This document shows positions 49,598 to 59,268 of a stretch of DNA of 64,000 nt, piece after piece (the stretch's first letter is position 1; every line of letters starts with the position of its first letter). The DNA comes from Neorhizobium alkalisoli (GTDB taxonomy: Bacteria; Pseudomonadota; Alphaproteobacteria; Rhizobiales; Rhizobiaceae). The DNA lies in contig NZ_VIWP01000002.1 of the NCBI RefSeq assembly GCF_007829835.1, positions 682,001 to 746,000 on the forward strand, read 5' to 3'. A model generated the notes under the pieces. That model ran no database searches. It saw only the letters and a list, made by a program, of their open reading frames with translations, and had not been told where the DNA came from. A program made the position numbers and the translations under genes.

Positions 49598-51115
49598 ATG
49601 GCCCGCCCGAATATTCTCATCATCATGGTCGACCAGCTGAACGGCACGCTGTTTCCGGATGGCCCGGCGGACTGGCTGCATGCGCCTCATCTGAAGGCGC
49701 TCGCCGCCCGTTCGGCGCGGTTTCAAAACAATTACACGTCCTCGCCGCTCTGCGCCCCGGCGCGGGCCTCGTTCATGGCCGGGCAATTGCCGAGCCGGAC
49801 GCAGGTTTATGACAATGCCGCCGAATATGTCTCCTCGATCCCGACCTATGCGCATCACCTGCGCCGCGCCGGATATTACACGGCGCTGTCCGGAAAGATG
49901 CATTTCGTCGGGCCGGACCAGATGCATGGCTTCGAGGAGCGGCTGACGACCGATATCTACCCGGCCGATTTCGGCTGGACGCCGGATTACCGCAAGCCGG
50001 GCGAGCGGATCGACTGGTGGTATCACAACATGGGCTCGGTTACCGGCGCCGGTGTCGCCGAAATCAGCAACCAGATGGAATATGATGACGAGGTCGCCTT
50101 CCTCGCCAACCAGAAGATCTATCACCTGTCACGCGAGCGGGACGATGCGGACCGGCGGCCGTGGGCGCTGACGGTTTCCTTCACCCATCCGCACGACCCC
50201 TATGTGGCCCGGAAAAAATTCTGGGATCTTTATGAGGATTGCGAGCACCTGGTGCCGGAAATCGGCATGCTCGACGAGCAGGATCCGCATTCTGCCCGCA
50301 TTCTCAAATCCTGCGATTATGCCGCCTTCGACATTTCCGAAGACAATGTCCGCCGTTCGCGCCGCGCCTATTTCGCCAACATTTCCTATATCGACGAAAA
50401 GGTCGGCGAGCTGATCGACACGCTGACCCGCACCCGCCAGCTGGACGACACACTGATCCTGTTCTGCTCCGACCATGGCGATATGCTGGGCGAGCGCGGA
50501 TTGTGGTTCAAGATGAACTTCTTCGAGGGTTCGGCGCGCGTGCCGCTGATGGTCGCAGGCCCAGGCGTCACCCCTCACCTCCACACCGTACCCGTTTCCA
50601 ATCTCGACATCACCCCGACGCTCTGCGACCTCGCCGGCATTTCCATGGCCGAGATCGCGCCCTGGACGGATGGCGAGAGCCTGAAGCCCGTCATCGACGG
50701 CGCCACGCGCACGACGCCGGTTCTGATGGAATATGCCGCCGAAGCCTCCTATGCGCCGCTGGTCGGCATTCGCGAGGGCAAGTGGAAATATATCCATTGC
50801 ATGCTCGATCCGGACCAGCTCTATGATCTGGAAAGCGATCCGCACGAACTGAAGAACCTGGCAGACGATCCGGATTTCGCCGAGGTCGTGGCCATGTTCC
50901 GCAAAAAGCGGGAAGACCGCTGGGATATGGGCGCCTTTGACGCCGCCGTTCGCGAAAGCCAGGCGCGCCGCTGGGTGGTTTACGAGGCGCTCCGAAACGG
51001 CGCCTATTACCCCTGGGATCATCAGCCCTTGCAAAGGGCATCCGAGCGCTACATGCGCAATCACATGAACCTCGACAATCTCGAGGAAAGCAAGCGCTAT
51101 CCGCGCGGAGAATGA
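49598..51115 (+). CDS. betC: Choline sulfatase
   Basis: A 505-residue sulfatase converting choline-O-sulfate to choline and sulfate. The formylglycine-forming motif is CAPAR at Cys52. Metal-binding and catalytic residues lie in [20 protein letters not shown], and [23 protein letters not shown]. The C-terminus [16 protein letters not shown] segment is typical of BetC. It is cytosolic. It overlaps a shared start region with betB by a GGAG-linked stop/start only 2 nt apart, which shows a transcription unit. Confidence 0.96.
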   Translation: MARPNILIIMVDQLNGTLFPDGPADWLHAPHLKALAARSARFQNNYTSSPLCAPARASFMAGQLPSRTQVYDNAAEYVSSIPTYAHHLRRAGYYTALSGKMHFVGPDQMHGFEERLTTDIYPADFGWTPDYRKPGERIDWWYHNMGSVTGAGVAEISNQMEYDDEVAFLANQKIYHLSRERDDADRRPWALTVSFTHPHDPYVARKKFWDLYEDCEHLVPEIGMLDEQDPHSARILKSCDYAAFDISEDNVRRSRRAYFANISYIDEKVGELIDTLTRTRQLDDTLILFCSDHGDMLGERGLWFKMNFFEGSARVPLMVAGPGVTPHLHTVPVSNLDITPTLCDLAGISMAEIAPWTDGESLKPVIDGATRTTPVLMEYAAEASYAPLVGIREGKWKYIHCMLDPDQLYDLESDPHELKNLADDPDFAEVVAMFRKKREDRWDMGAFDAAVRESQARRWVVYEALRNGAYYPWDHQPLQRASERYMRNHMNLDNLEESKRYPRGE

Positions 51116-51117
51116 CC

Positions 51118-52581
51118 ATGAGAGCCCAGCCTATTGCCAGCCATTTCATCGACGGCGAATATGTCGAGGATACCGACGGCACCGTGATCGAAAGCCTTTA
51201 TCCGGCAACCGGCGAAGTGATTGCAAGGCTGCATGCCGCGACGCCCGCCATCGTCGAGCGCGCCATTGCCGCCGCCAAGCGCGCCCAGCCGGAATGGGCC
51301 GCGATGAGCCCGACCGCGCGCGGCCGTATCCTGAAACGTGCCGCCGAAATCATGCGCCAACGCAACCGCGAGCTTTCCGAGCTTGAAACGCTCGATACCG
51401 GCAAGCCGATCCAGGAAACGATCGTCGCCGACCCCACTTCCGGCGCCGACAGCTTTGAATTTTTCGGCGGCGTTATCGCAGCCGGCATGAACGGCGAATA
51501 TATCCCGCTCGGCGGCGATTTTGCCTATACGAAGCGGGTGCCGCTCGGCGTCTGCGTCGGCATCGGCGCCTGGAACTATCCGCAGCAGATCGCCTGCTGG
51601 AAGGGCGCCCCTGCCCTTGCCGCCGGCAATGCCATGGTCTTCAAGCCCTCCGAAAACACGCCGCTCGGTGCTCTGAAGATCGCCGAAATCCTGATCGAAG
51701 CCGGCCTGCCGAAGGGGCTTTACAATGTCATCCAGGGCGACCGGACGACCGGGCCGCTGCTCGTCAACCATCCCGATGTCGCAAAAGTGTCGCTGACCGG
51801 CTCGGTGCCGACCGGCCGCAAGGTGGCAGCGGCGGCTGCCGGCAATCTGAAACATGTGACGATGGAGCTCGGCGGCAAGTCGCCACTGATCGTGTTCGAC
51901 GATGCCGATATCGACTCGGCGATCGGCGGCGCCATGCTCGGCAATTTCTATTCGACCGGCCAGGTCTGCTCCAACGGCACGCGCGTCTTCGTGCAGAAGA
52001 AGATAAAGCAGGAATTCCTCTCCCGCCTCAAAACCCGCACCGAAAACATCGTCATCGGCGAACCGCTGGACGAGGCAACGCAGATGGGGCCGATGGTTTC
52101 CTTCGACCAACGCCAGAAGGTTTTGGCCTATATCGACAAGGGCAAGGCCGAGGGCGCGACGCTCCTGACTGGCGGCGGCCTGCCGAACCATGTGACCGGT
52201 GAAGGCTATTACATCCAGCCGACCGTGTTTGCCGACGTGACCGACGAGATGACCATCGCCCGCGAAGAGATCTTTGGGCCGGTCATGTGCGTGCTCGATT
52301 TCGAGGGTGAGGAAGAGGTGATCGCGCGGGCCAATGCCACCGAATTCGGCCTTTCGGCCGGGGTCTTTACCGCCGATATTTCCCGCGCTCATCGTGTCGT
52401 CGATCAGCTGGAAGCCGGGACTTTGTGGATCAACACCTACAATCTCTGCCCGGTGGAAATCCCCTTTGGCGGCTCGAAGCAGTCCGGTTTCGGGCGCGAA
52501 AATTCGCTTGCAGCGCTTTCGCATTATTCCGAGCTGAAGACGGTTTATGTCGGCATGGGCAAGGTCGAGGCGCCGTATTGA
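51118..52581 (+). CDS. betB: Betaine aldehyde dehydrogenase
   Basis: A 487-residue NAD-dependent aldehyde dehydrogenase that makes glycine betaine from betaine aldehyde. It has the cofactor-binding region [28 protein letters not shown], the catalytic Glu in [10 protein letters not shown], and the catalytic Cys in [14 protein letters not shown], typical of BetB. The ATG at 51118 has GGAG 7 nt upstream; an ATG at 51112 is too close. The stop of betC ends 2 nt before this start. The two form the 5' part of the bet pathway, with betA displaced downstream. Confidence 0.96.
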   Translation: MRAQPIASHFIDGEYVEDTDGTVIESLYPATGEVIARLHAATPAIVERAIAAAKRAQPEWAAMSPTARGRILKRAAEIMRQRNRELSELETLDTGKPIQETIVADPTSGADSFEFFGGVIAAGMNGEYIPLGGDFAYTKRVPLGVCVGIGAWNYPQQIACWKGAPALAAGNAMVFKPSENTPLGALKIAEILIEAGLPKGLYNVIQGDRTTGPLLVNHPDVAKVSLTGSVPTGRKVAAAAAGNLKHVTMELGGKSPLIVFDDADIDSAIGGAMLGNFYSTGQVCSNGTRVFVQKKIKQEFLSRLKTRTENIVIGEPLDEATQMGPMVSFDQRQKVLAYIDKGKAEGATLLTGGGLPNHVTGEGYYIQPTVFADVTDEMTIAREEIFGPVMCVLDFEGEEEVIARANATEFGLSAGVFTADISRAHRVVDQLEAGTLWINTYNLCPVEIPFGGSKQSGFGRENSLAALSHYSELKTVYVGMGKVEAPY

Positions 52582-52589
52582 GGATGGGA

Positions 52590-52955
52590 TCAGTCCGGCT
52601 CGACCTCGAAGACGAGATCATCCAGATCGATCCTGAGCGCCTTGGCGATGCGCTGCAGCACGTCCACCGAGCCAGTCTTCTTGCCGGCCTCGATCTCGGA
52701 GAGTTCAAGTTCGGATATGTCGGCGGCTGCGGCAAGTTCCGCGACCGACATTTTGCGATAGGTGCGATAGGTGCGGATGCGGCTGTCGGTTTCCCACAAT
52801 TCATAGACAAGCTCAGCAGGCCACGTTTCCTCGCCCGCTCTAACACGCTCCATCACACGCTGTGCGTGGATGGTGTCGAGCAAATCCTCGTATTCCTCTT
52901 CAGGAACCAGAACATAAGACTGACCGTCGATCACGGTTTTCTGCAACTGCCCCAT
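52590..52955 (-). CDS. XRE-type antitoxin of a RelE-type module
   Basis: A 121-residue antitoxin. The N-terminal 25 residues (QSYVLVPEEEYEDLLD) look like the segment of Phd-like antitoxins, and the C-terminus has an XRE helix-turn-helix (MSVAELAAAADISELELSEIEAGKKTGSVDVLQRIAKAL). It is downstream of its toxin, the HigBA-like order, with a 9-nt gap. AGGAGGAA precedes the ATG. It sits antisense between betB and betA. Confidence 0.85.
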   Translation of the reverse strand: MGQLQKTVIDGQSYVLVPEEEYEDLLDTIHAQRVMERVRAGEETWPAELVYELWETDSRIRTYRTYRKMSVAELAAAADISELELSEIEAGKKTGSVDVLQRIAKALRIDLDDLVFEVEPD

Positions 52956-52964
52956 GTCTTCCTC

Positions 52965-53204
52965 CTAATAGACGCTTCCGCGTGGGCCGACTTCGACAAC
53001 CACAACCAAGGCCGTCTGCTCATCGATGATGACACGATCGTCTCCGACTCGAATTCGAACGAGCCCGCTGCCTTTGAGTTTTTTCACATCGACCTTATCG
53101 CCGCGTGCGAAGGAATCAACTTTACTTCGGATAGCAGCGCGCCGCTTTGGCTGCATTCGTTCCAGCTCTTTCCGGGCGGCTCTCGTATACTGCACAAGCT
53201 TCAT
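52965..53204 (-). CDS. RelE/ParE-family toxin
   Basis: A 79-residue toxin: MKLVQYTRAARKELERMQPK, then SKVDSFARGDKVDVKKLKGSG, ending VRIRVGDDRVIIDEQTALVVVVEVGPRGSVY. The RVGDDRVIID segment matches RelE/HigB-like ribosome-dependent mRNA interferases. Start: ATG at 53204 by family alignment. The toxin gene precedes the antitoxin. It stands 91 nt from the divergent betA start. Confidence 0.85.
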   Translation of the reverse strand: MKLVQYTRAARKELERMQPKRRAAIRSKVDSFARGDKVDVKKLKGSGLVRIRVGDDRVIIDEQTALVVVVEVGPRGSVY

Positions 53205-53295
53205 GAATATAGCCCCCAGCGATACAATTGACCACCGCAAATAGCGATCAGAAACACACCCTATAGTAGCACATAAGAAACCTACGGGAACAATC

Positions 53296-54945
53296 ATGCA
53301 GGCAGATTTCGTCATCATCGGTTCCGGGTCGGCAGGATCCGCCATGGCCTATCGCCTGTCGGAGGACGGCAAAAATTCGGTGATCGTCATCGAGGCGGGC
53401 GGCACGGATATCGGGCCATTCATCCAGATGCCGGGCGCTCTTGCCTGGCCGATGAGCATGAAACGCTACAATTGGGGTTATCTTTCCGAGCCTGAACCGA
53501 GGCTCAACAATCGCCGCATCACCGCGCCGCGCGGCAAAGTGATCGGCGGGTCATCATCGATCAATGGCCTCGTTTATGTCCGCGGCCATGCGGAGGATTA
53601 CAATCGTTGGGAAGAGCTCGGCGCGAGCGGCTGGGCCTATGCGGACGTGCTGCCCTATTTCAAGCGCATGGAACATTCGCATGGTGGCGAACAGGGCTGG
53701 CGCGGCACGGATGGGCCTTTGCATGTGCGGCGCGGGCCGGTGACCAATCCGCTCTTTCACGCCTTCATCCAGGCCGGTTCCCAGGCAGGCTTCGAGCTGA
53801 CCGAGGATTATAACGGCTCCAAGCAGGAAGGTTTTGGGCTGATGGAGCAGACGATCCACAATGGTCGTCGCTGGTCCGCCGCCAATGCCTATCTAAGGCC
53901 TGCCCTGAAACGCCCGAATGTCGAGATCGTCTATGGTTTCGCCAATAAGGTGGTGATCGAGAACGGCCGGGCGACCGGTGTTGAAATCCTGCGCAAGGGT
54001 GTCACCGAAGTTATTAAAGCGAACCGGGAAGTCATCGTCGCGGCCTCATCCTTCAATTCGCCAAAACTGCTGATGTTGTCCGGCATCGGGCCTGCGGCGC
54101 ATCTGAAGAAGATGGGGGTCGACGTGGTGGCAGACCGGCCGGGCGTCGGCGCCAATCTGCAGGACCATATGGAATTCTATTTCCAGCAAGTCTCGACAAA
54201 ACCGGTCTCGCTTTATTCCTGGCTGCCCTGGTTCTGGCAGGGCGTGGCCGGCGCCCAGTGGCTGATGACCAAGGGCGGGCTCGGTGCTTCCAACCAGTTC
54301 GAGGCCTGCGCCTTTTTGCGCTCGGAAGCCGGGCTGAAACAGCCTGACATCCAGTTTCATTTCCTGCCCGTCGCGATCTCCTATGACGGCAAGGCGGCGG
54401 CCAAGAGCCACGGGTTCCAGGTGCATGTCGGCTACAACCTGTCGAAATCGCGGGGTTCCGTTACGCTGCGTTCGGCCGATCCGGCGGCCGAACCGGTGCT
54501 GAACTTCAACTATATGAGCCATGAGGAAGACTGGATCAAATTCCGCCACTGCGTGCGCCTGACCCGCGAGATCTTTGCCCAGAAGGCGTTTGACGAGTAT
54601 CGCGGCCCGGAAATCCAGCCCGGTGAAAAGGTGCAGTCGGACGAAGAGATCGACGCCTTCCTGCGCGAACATCTGGAAAGCGCGTACCATCCCTGCGGCA
54701 CCTGCCGCATGGGAGCCAAGGACGATCCGATGGCGGTCGTCGATCCGGAATGCCGGGTGATTGGCGTGGAGGGATTGCGCGTCGCGGATTCCTCGATCTT
54801 CCCGCATGTCACCTATGGCAATCTCAACGGCCCGTCGATCATGACCGGCGAGAAGGCTGCGGATCACATTCTCGGAAAGCAGCCGCTGCCGCGCAGCAAC
54901 CAGGAGCCCTGGGTCAATCCGCGGGCGATGGTGAGTGATCGGTAG
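53296..54945 (+). CDS. betA: Choline dehydrogenase
   Basis: A 549-residue FAD-dependent GMC oxidoreductase that oxidises choline to betaine aldehyde at the membrane. The FAD site is [21 protein letters not shown] (residues 4-24). The GMC signature includes [24 protein letters not shown] and the C-terminal active-site HPCGTCRMG and [14 protein letters not shown] precedes the ATG. It completes the pathway betC-betB-betA but is separated from betB by the antisense module at 52590-53204. No betI repressor gene is seen. Confidence 0.96.
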   Translation: MQADFVIIGSGSAGSAMAYRLSEDGKNSVIVIEAGGTDIGPFIQMPGALAWPMSMKRYNWGYLSEPEPRLNNRRITAPRGKVIGGSSSINGLVYVRGHAEDYNRWEELGASGWAYADVLPYFKRMEHSHGGEQGWRGTDGPLHVRRGPVTNPLFHAFIQAGSQAGFELTEDYNGSKQEGFGLMEQTIHNGRRWSAANAYLRPALKRPNVEIVYGFANKVVIENGRATGVEILRKGVTEVIKANREVIVAASSFNSPKLLMLSGIGPAAHLKKMGVDVVADRPGVGANLQDHMEFYFQQVSTKPVSLYSWLPWFWQGVAGAQWLMTKGGLGASNQFEACAFLRSEAGLKQPDIQFHFLPVAISYDGKAAAKSHGFQVHVGYNLSKSRGSVTLRSADPAAEPVLNFNYMSHEEDWIKFRHCVRLTREIFAQKAFDEYRGPEIQPGEKVQSDEEIDAFLREHLESAYHPCGTCRMGAKDDPMAVVDPECRVIGVEGLRVADSSIFPHVTYGNLNGPSIMTGEKAADHILGKQPLPRSNQEPWVNPRAMVSDR

Positions 54946-54954
54946 TCGGGACGG

Positions 54955-55254
54955 TCAGTGGTAATCGTCTTCGCGCTGATGGCGGATGGCTGCAACGGAG
55001 ACAATATCGCTGCCATCGATACGAAAAAGGACTACGTAACCCGACGCGCCAAACGGGACGACCAGTTCGCGAAGCAGCGGGCTGTCTTCTGAAGCTTTCC
55101 GGCAAGAAAAGGGAAATTGCTCAAGCAATTTGATCGCATCCCGGATTTTGGCCAGAGCACGTTCGGCGAGGTCGATATCGTAGGCAATCAGATAATCATA
55201 GAGCCGATCGAAATCTTCGATCGCTTCATCCGTATACCGGATTCGATAGCTCAT
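54955..55254 (-). CDS. RelE/ParE-family toxin
   Basis: A 99-residue ParE/RelE-like toxin: YRIRYTDEAIEDFDRLYDYLIAYDIDLAERALAKIRDAIKLLEQFP, then VPFGASGYVVLFRIDGSDIVSVAAIRHQREDDYH, the usual ending with a His/Arg pair. Its start overlaps the antitoxin stop by 4 nt (ATGA), so the two are coupled. It converges on betA and ends 9 nt from it. Confidence 0.88.
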   Translation of the reverse strand: MSYRIRYTDEAIEDFDRLYDYLIAYDIDLAERALAKIRDAIKLLEQFPFSCRKASEDSPLLRELVVPFGASGYVVLFRIDGSDIVSVAAIRHQREDDYH

Positions 55255-55532
55255 TTCTTTGTTGCCGAACGCGCAGCCTTGGCTGCGGCAAGCTTGGCTT
55301 CCAGCATGTTCAACACATCTTCTGAAGTGTGGTACCGCCCGGTTTGCTCGGCTTTTTCCAGGGATGCCAGCCCCCGCGCGATGAATTCCGCCTGCGTCTT
55401 CCGGAAATGCACCTGGCGCTTGACGGAATCCTCGACAAATGCCGACAGCGTCTCGCCCTCCTTCAGCACGCTTTCGGCAGCGGCACGCAGTTTCGGGTCG
55501 ACACGCAGAGAGGGAATGGTCGCAGTTTTCAT
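55251..55532 (-). CDS. Ribbon-helix-helix antitoxin (YlcI/YnfO-like)
   Basis: A 93-residue antitoxin: MKTATIPSLRVDPKLRAAAESVLKEGETLSAFVEDSVKRQVHFRKTQ is a ribbon-helix-helix DNA-binding and dimer part. The Lys/Ala-rich C-terminus (EAKLAAAKAARSATKK) would bind the toxin. The ATG at 55532 starts the RHH; 11 further upstream codons are probably not translated. Antitoxin-first order with an ATGA overlap is that of ParDE-type modules. Confidence 0.8.
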   Translation of the reverse strand: MKTATIPSLRVDPKLRAAAESVLKEGETLSAFVEDSVKRQVHFRKTQAEFIARGLASLEKAEQTGRYHTSEDVLNMLEAKLAAAKAARSATKK

Positions 55533-55614
55533 ATCATCGCTCCATGCGTTGCAATTGCGATGCAAGGATGCGCCTATCGCAATCGCCTGGCAAGGGACTA
55601 TTGAGGCCGTTCAC

Positions 55615-55992
55615 TCAGTGACGCAGGACATAAGGAATCCGAATACCCGGCAGACCGACTGGAAAATCCTTCGTGTTCCTGGTGACCAGCAGCATCGAAT
55701 GAATATCGGCGCTGGCCCAGATGATGGCATCGGGCAACCTTATTTTGTAATGCTGCCGAAGTGAAACAGCCCTGTCGGCAACGGCCGCGTCGAGATGAAC
55801 GATATTCAGCGTATCGAGGAATGCGCGTGTCGCCGCCGCAAGATCAGGCGGCGCACCCACCAAGACCTCCATCCACGTCACGATGCTGATGCTGGGCCGG
55901 TCGTATCGCTCAAACTCTTCACGGCCCTCGGGTATCGAATTCAGATAGTCGATGATGATATTGGTGTCGAACAGCACCTGATCGATCACCAT
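55615..55992 (-). CDS. PIN-domain VapC toxin
   Basis: A 125-residue ribonuclease toxin. Acidic active-site residues are visible: Asp in LFDTNIIIDYLN, Glu in WMEVLVG, Asp in RLPDAIIWASA and Asp in TRNTKDF. The start at 55992 follows the antitoxin frame by a 7-nt overlap. VapC enzymes cleave tRNA or rRNA; the target here is unknown. Confidence 0.88.
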   Translation of the reverse strand: MVIDQVLFDTNIIIDYLNSIPEGREEFERYDRPSISIVTWMEVLVGAPPDLAAATRAFLDTLNIVHLDAAVADRAVSLRQHYKIRLPDAIIWASADIHSMLLVTRNTKDFPVGLPGIRIPYVLRH

Positions 55993-56213
55993 TCTCCACG
56001 AACTTTTTTCTGGAATTCGAGGCCGTCGATCGTGCGATTTCCCCATAGACCGTAGGCATCAATCTTGGCCTGTCTATCGTTCTTGTCCAGAAGGGCTCGT
56101 ACAGCGCGCTCGATCAGCAACTCGCGGGACGTGTTTTCTGCCTGAGCCAGGCGGTCCAACGCCTCGATCTCCGCTTCAGGCAATTCGACAAGGGTCCGCA
56201 AGACAATCTCCAT
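55986..56213 (-). CDS. VapB-type ribbon-helix-helix antitoxin
   Basis: A 75-residue protein with an RHH domain (RTLVELPEAEIEALDRLAQAENTSRELLIERAVRALL) and a C-terminal toxin-binding tail (YGLWGNRTIDGLEFQKKVRGEW). It overlaps vapC by 7 nt. It is the third toxin-antitoxin pair in this 3.6-kb stretch. Confidence 0.85.
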   Translation of the reverse strand: MEIVLRTLVELPEAEIEALDRLAQAENTSRELLIERAVRALLDKNDRQAKIDAYGLWGNRTIDGLEFQKKVRGEW

Positions 56214-56261
56214 GGCAATCGCGAGCCAAGAATATCGAATACAGGCAGGGAATACCAGAAA

Positions 56262-57641
56262 TCAGTTCACCGCCACCAGCGTCTTCAGCCGCTCCACGAT
56301 CAGCCGCTCGATTGCCTTGTAGTCGCCGTCGAAATGGTGGCCGCCGTTGCGGGCGAGCACTTGTGCGCCAGCGATCGCCTGAACGTCCGGGCAGGCCGTG
56401 TCCTCTTCCTTGATGCCGTAGACGCACTGGATCTTGAAAGGCTCGATCGCCTTCAGGTCCTCCACCGGATCGCCATGTTTGCCGGCGCCGGCATAACCCA
56501 GCCAGCCGGTGACGGCGATCTCGAAATCGGCCTGGTGCGACAGCGCGAGAAGCGAGATGAGCGAGACCATTTTGCGATCGGCTTCCGGCAGCGCCCGGTA
56601 GGTTGCCGGCAGGATGTTGGCGCCGAAAGAATAACCGATCAGCACGACATGGCCTACACGATAGCGCTTGCGATAGGTATCGATGATGCGCGACAGGTCG
56701 GCGGCCGTCGCTTCCGGGCCCTTTTCCGTCCAGAAATAGCGCAGCGCATCGACGCCGACGACCGGAATGCCGTCTTCCACCAGATAGGCGGCGAGCTTGC
56801 GGTCGATATCGCGCCAGCCGCCGTCGCCGGAATAGATGATCGCCATCGTGTCATGCGCAGCCACTGTATCCAGCGGGATGATCGGCAGGTCGAGTGGCGT
56901 CGAGGCATCACGCTGATGGCGCAGCATGACGACAAGATCGCGCAGCAAAAGTTCAGGGGCGGTTACGGCGGTGCCGGGATCAGTCGCAGCGTCGGCGGTC
57001 TCGATATCGGCATGAGCCGCGCGCAATTCCCCGACATGGGCGCGGCCGGCCTCATCTGCCTGCGGGCCGAAAACGACACGGACCGGGTTCGGCAGCGGGC
57101 CATCGGTCAGGCCATAGGCCATGCCGCCCTCAACGGGCGTCTTTTTTGCCGGAGTGCAGAGGATTTTCTGGAGTGCGATATCGGCTTTCGGATTAATGGC
57201 GAGCGTGCCGGCGATCGTCGAGGGCGGGGTCTGGGCGGCGATTGCCAGTGCCAGCGCGCCGCCGGCGCCGATGCCTGCGACCAGCGGCTGGTGATAGATC
57301 GGCATATTCCGGTCGCGGTGAATGCGCCGGCTGATCTCCTCGATGTCGGAGACCAAGTAGAGGCAGTCGCGCTCTTCGGCAGAGAGGGAAGCGTAATAGT
57401 CCGGCAGATCGACACCGACAACGACGGCGCCTTCGGCGACCAAAGCATCGGACATGTCCTCCTCATCGTCCGTCCAGCCGTCTTCATCCGACAGGAGGAT
57501 CACGATGCCGGAGGCGTTTTCATCCGGATAGGCAATAAGCGAGGTCGGCAGGCTTGCCAGCTCGCTATAGGTCTCGCAATCCGCATTGGCGACAAAGGAC
57601 GCAATCGTCAGACACCCGACGATGATCGGCAACAGCTTCAT
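56262..57641 (-). CDS. acvB: AcvB/VirJ-family lysyl-phosphatidylglycerol hydrolase
   Basis: A 459-residue periplasmic alpha/beta hydrolase of the AcvB/VirJ type, shown in Agrobacterium to hydrolyse lysyl-phosphatidylglycerol. The Sec signal is MKLLPIIVGCLTIASFVANA. Two similar halves are visible: IVILLSDEDGWTDDEEDMSDAL, and AIIYSGDGGWRDIDRKLAAYL. The second carries the nucleophile motif GYSFGANILP and a late His in NGGHHFDGD. AcvB is the chromosomal homologue of Ti-plasmid VirJ. The start overlaps the lpiA stop by 4 nt, so acvB is translated with lpiA. Confidence 0.93.
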   Translation of the reverse strand: MKLLPIIVGCLTIASFVANADCETYSELASLPTSLIAYPDENASGIVILLSDEDGWTDDEEDMSDALVAEGAVVVGVDLPDYYASLSAEERDCLYLVSDIEEISRRIHRDRNMPIYHQPLVAGIGAGGALALAIAAQTPPSTIAGTLAINPKADIALQKILCTPAKKTPVEGGMAYGLTDGPLPNPVRVVFGPQADEAGRAHVGELRAAHADIETADAATDPGTAVTAPELLLRDLVVMLRHQRDASTPLDLPIIPLDTVAAHDTMAIIYSGDGGWRDIDRKLAAYLVEDGIPVVGVDALRYFWTEKGPEATAADLSRIIDTYRKRYRVGHVVLIGYSFGANILPATYRALPEADRKMVSLISLLALSHQADFEIAVTGWLGYAGAGKHGDPVEDLKAIEPFKIQCVYGIKEEDTACPDVQAIAGAQVLARNGGHHFDGDYKAIERLIVERLKTLVAVN

Positions 57642-58960
57642 CGGCGCAGGATGCCCTTGACCCCTCCGGCAATCAGCTTGGTAACATCGAACAGTGCCAC
57701 GACAGGCATGCCGCGGCCGCTGACAGCGAGGTAACGCGGCTGCCATTCCGGATCGAATTTAGACTTGAAGGCGAGCACGCCCTGGAAATTGTAAAAGCGC
57801 TCACCCTTGCGGAAAATGCGCTCGCCGACATGATTCCACAGCGGCGCGCGGCGATGGGTGGAAAGGCCGGCCAGCGGCGCCATGCCGAGATTGAGCGTAC
57901 GGAAACCTTCGGCCTTCATATGGTCCATGATGCGCACGAAGAGCAGATCCATCATGCCGCGATGGGTATCGGGAATATGCCGCATCAGGTCGATAAAGGC
58001 ATCGCCGCCGGAATTCGTCGTGTGGAGATTGGCGAAGGCGACGATGCGGCCTTCGAGCCGGATGATCGCGACCGGGCCTGCTGCAACATAGGCCGGCTGG
58101 AAAGTGCCGAGCGAAAAGCCCTTTTCGGCCGCATTATGGGCGGCAAGCCAAACACGGGAAACTTCCAGCAGTTCGTCCAGCACGGCCGGCACTTCGGCTG
58201 CGGGCAGCATGGAGAATTGCAGGCCGTCGCGTTCGGCACGGTTGATCGAACGGCGCAGCTTTAGCCACGCCCCGCCCTTCAAGTCGAATTTCGTCAGGTC
58301 AACGACGGCCTGTTCGCCGAGCTTGTAAGGCTTCAGGCCCGCTTCGACCGCGCAGGGCAGGAAATCGGCGGAGACCTGGTAGAAGACCGGACGGCAGCCA
58401 TCCTTGCGGGCCTCGTCCATGAAACGCATGATCAGGCCCGGCCATGCCTTGCGGCAGCCGACGGGATCAAACAGCGCCGCCCAGGTTTTTCCGGAGCGGG
58501 CATACATGATGAAGGCCTTGCCGCATTCGGAAAACAGAAGGTTCTTGTCGCCAAGACGTACAAGGCCAGCGCTGGCGCTCGGCTGTGCTGCCAGAATATC
58601 GACAGCGCGGGCGAGGTCTTGGCTCGAAGGCCGGGCGCGCTTCGGTCGATTGACGCGCAAAGCCCGTGCGGCAACCAGGCAACCGGCCAGAACGGCGGCG
58701 GCCAGCATGACGGAGACATGCACGCCCTTGTCCACCATGACCATGCGCCAGCTGACGGCGACAAGATTGTCTTCCAGGAAAACATAGAGGGAAAGGCAGA
58801 CGGTAAAGGCCAGGAGACCGAGGAAAAGGACGATGCTCCTGTCCGGCACAAGCCGCCGCAGCAGGTTATCCTGCAAGAAAGCCCCAAAGCTTGCAGCTTT
58901 CAGCTGGCCCGCCGCATCCTGATGCAAGGGTTCGGCGATTTCATTGGCGACGTCTGCCAT
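57638..58960 (-). CDS. lpiA: LpiA/MprF-type lysyl-phosphatidylglycerol synthase, half-length
   Basis: A 440-residue enzyme. The C-terminal DUF2156 synthase domain (about 115-440) is clear: LAAQPSASAGLVRLGDKNLLFSECGKAFIMYARSGKTWAALFDPVG, then NRAERDGLQFS, and GMMDLLFVRIMDHMKAEGFRTLNLGMAPLAGLS. It is preceded by two or three transmembrane helices (about 42-62 and 78-97). Full-length MprF proteins have an additional N-terminal flippase of about 400 residues, absent here. It transfers lysine from Lys-tRNA to phosphatidylglycerol at the membrane; AcvB removes it. Start: ATG at 58960 with AGG 7 nt upstream. Confidence 0.88.
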   Translation of the reverse strand: MADVANEIAEPLHQDAAGQLKAASFGAFLQDNLLRRLVPDRSIVLFLGLLAFTVCLSLYVFLEDNLVAVSWRMVMVDKGVHVSVMLAAAVLAGCLVAARALRVNRPKRARPSSQDLARAVDILAAQPSASAGLVRLGDKNLLFSECGKAFIMYARSGKTWAALFDPVGCRKAWPGLIMRFMDEARKDGCRPVFYQVSADFLPCAVEAGLKPYKLGEQAVVDLTKFDLKGGAWLKLRRSINRAERDGLQFSMLPAAEVPAVLDELLEVSRVWLAAHNAAEKGFSLGTFQPAYVAAGPVAIIRLEGRIVAFANLHTTNSGGDAFIDLMRHIPDTHRGMMDLLFVRIMDHMKAEGFRTLNLGMAPLAGLSTHRRAPLWNHVGERIFRKGERFYNFQGVLAFKSKFDPEWQPRYLAVSGRGMPVVALFDVTKLIAGGVKGILRR

Positions 58961-59059
58961 GGATTACCTGTCGGAGAAAACAAAACCGCGATTTCTATAG
59001 CGTAAACCCATTTACCGAAACTTACGCGCAGCGGCTGCATATCAGCTTATTTCCGTCAG

Positions 59060-59081
59060 AAAATTGACGCTGATCAATTTT
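59060..59081. promoter_or_regulatory. Dyad in the lpiA upstream region
   Basis: AAAATTGA-N6-TCAATTTT is a perfect 8-bp inverted repeat 100 nt upstream of lpiA. The 308-nt gap 58961-59268 otherwise holds no gene. Regulation by acid or envelope stress is known for lpiA in rhizobia; that this dyad takes part is only a guess. Confidence 0.4.
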
Positions 59082-59268
59082 GACGCGAAGTTCCGGCAGT
59101 GATGCGGCGGTGCATCTCAAGACGTGGCTAAGAATGGGTTAGCGGGAAGAGAAGACAGGCCGCGATAGACACGCGCCTTGTGTGCGGGAGCCCGCTGGTT
59201 CGTCCTGCCGTATCTTTGCCGACTTGCTCGACGGGTGTTTGATGAGGCGCAACGCCCCTCACCAAAAC

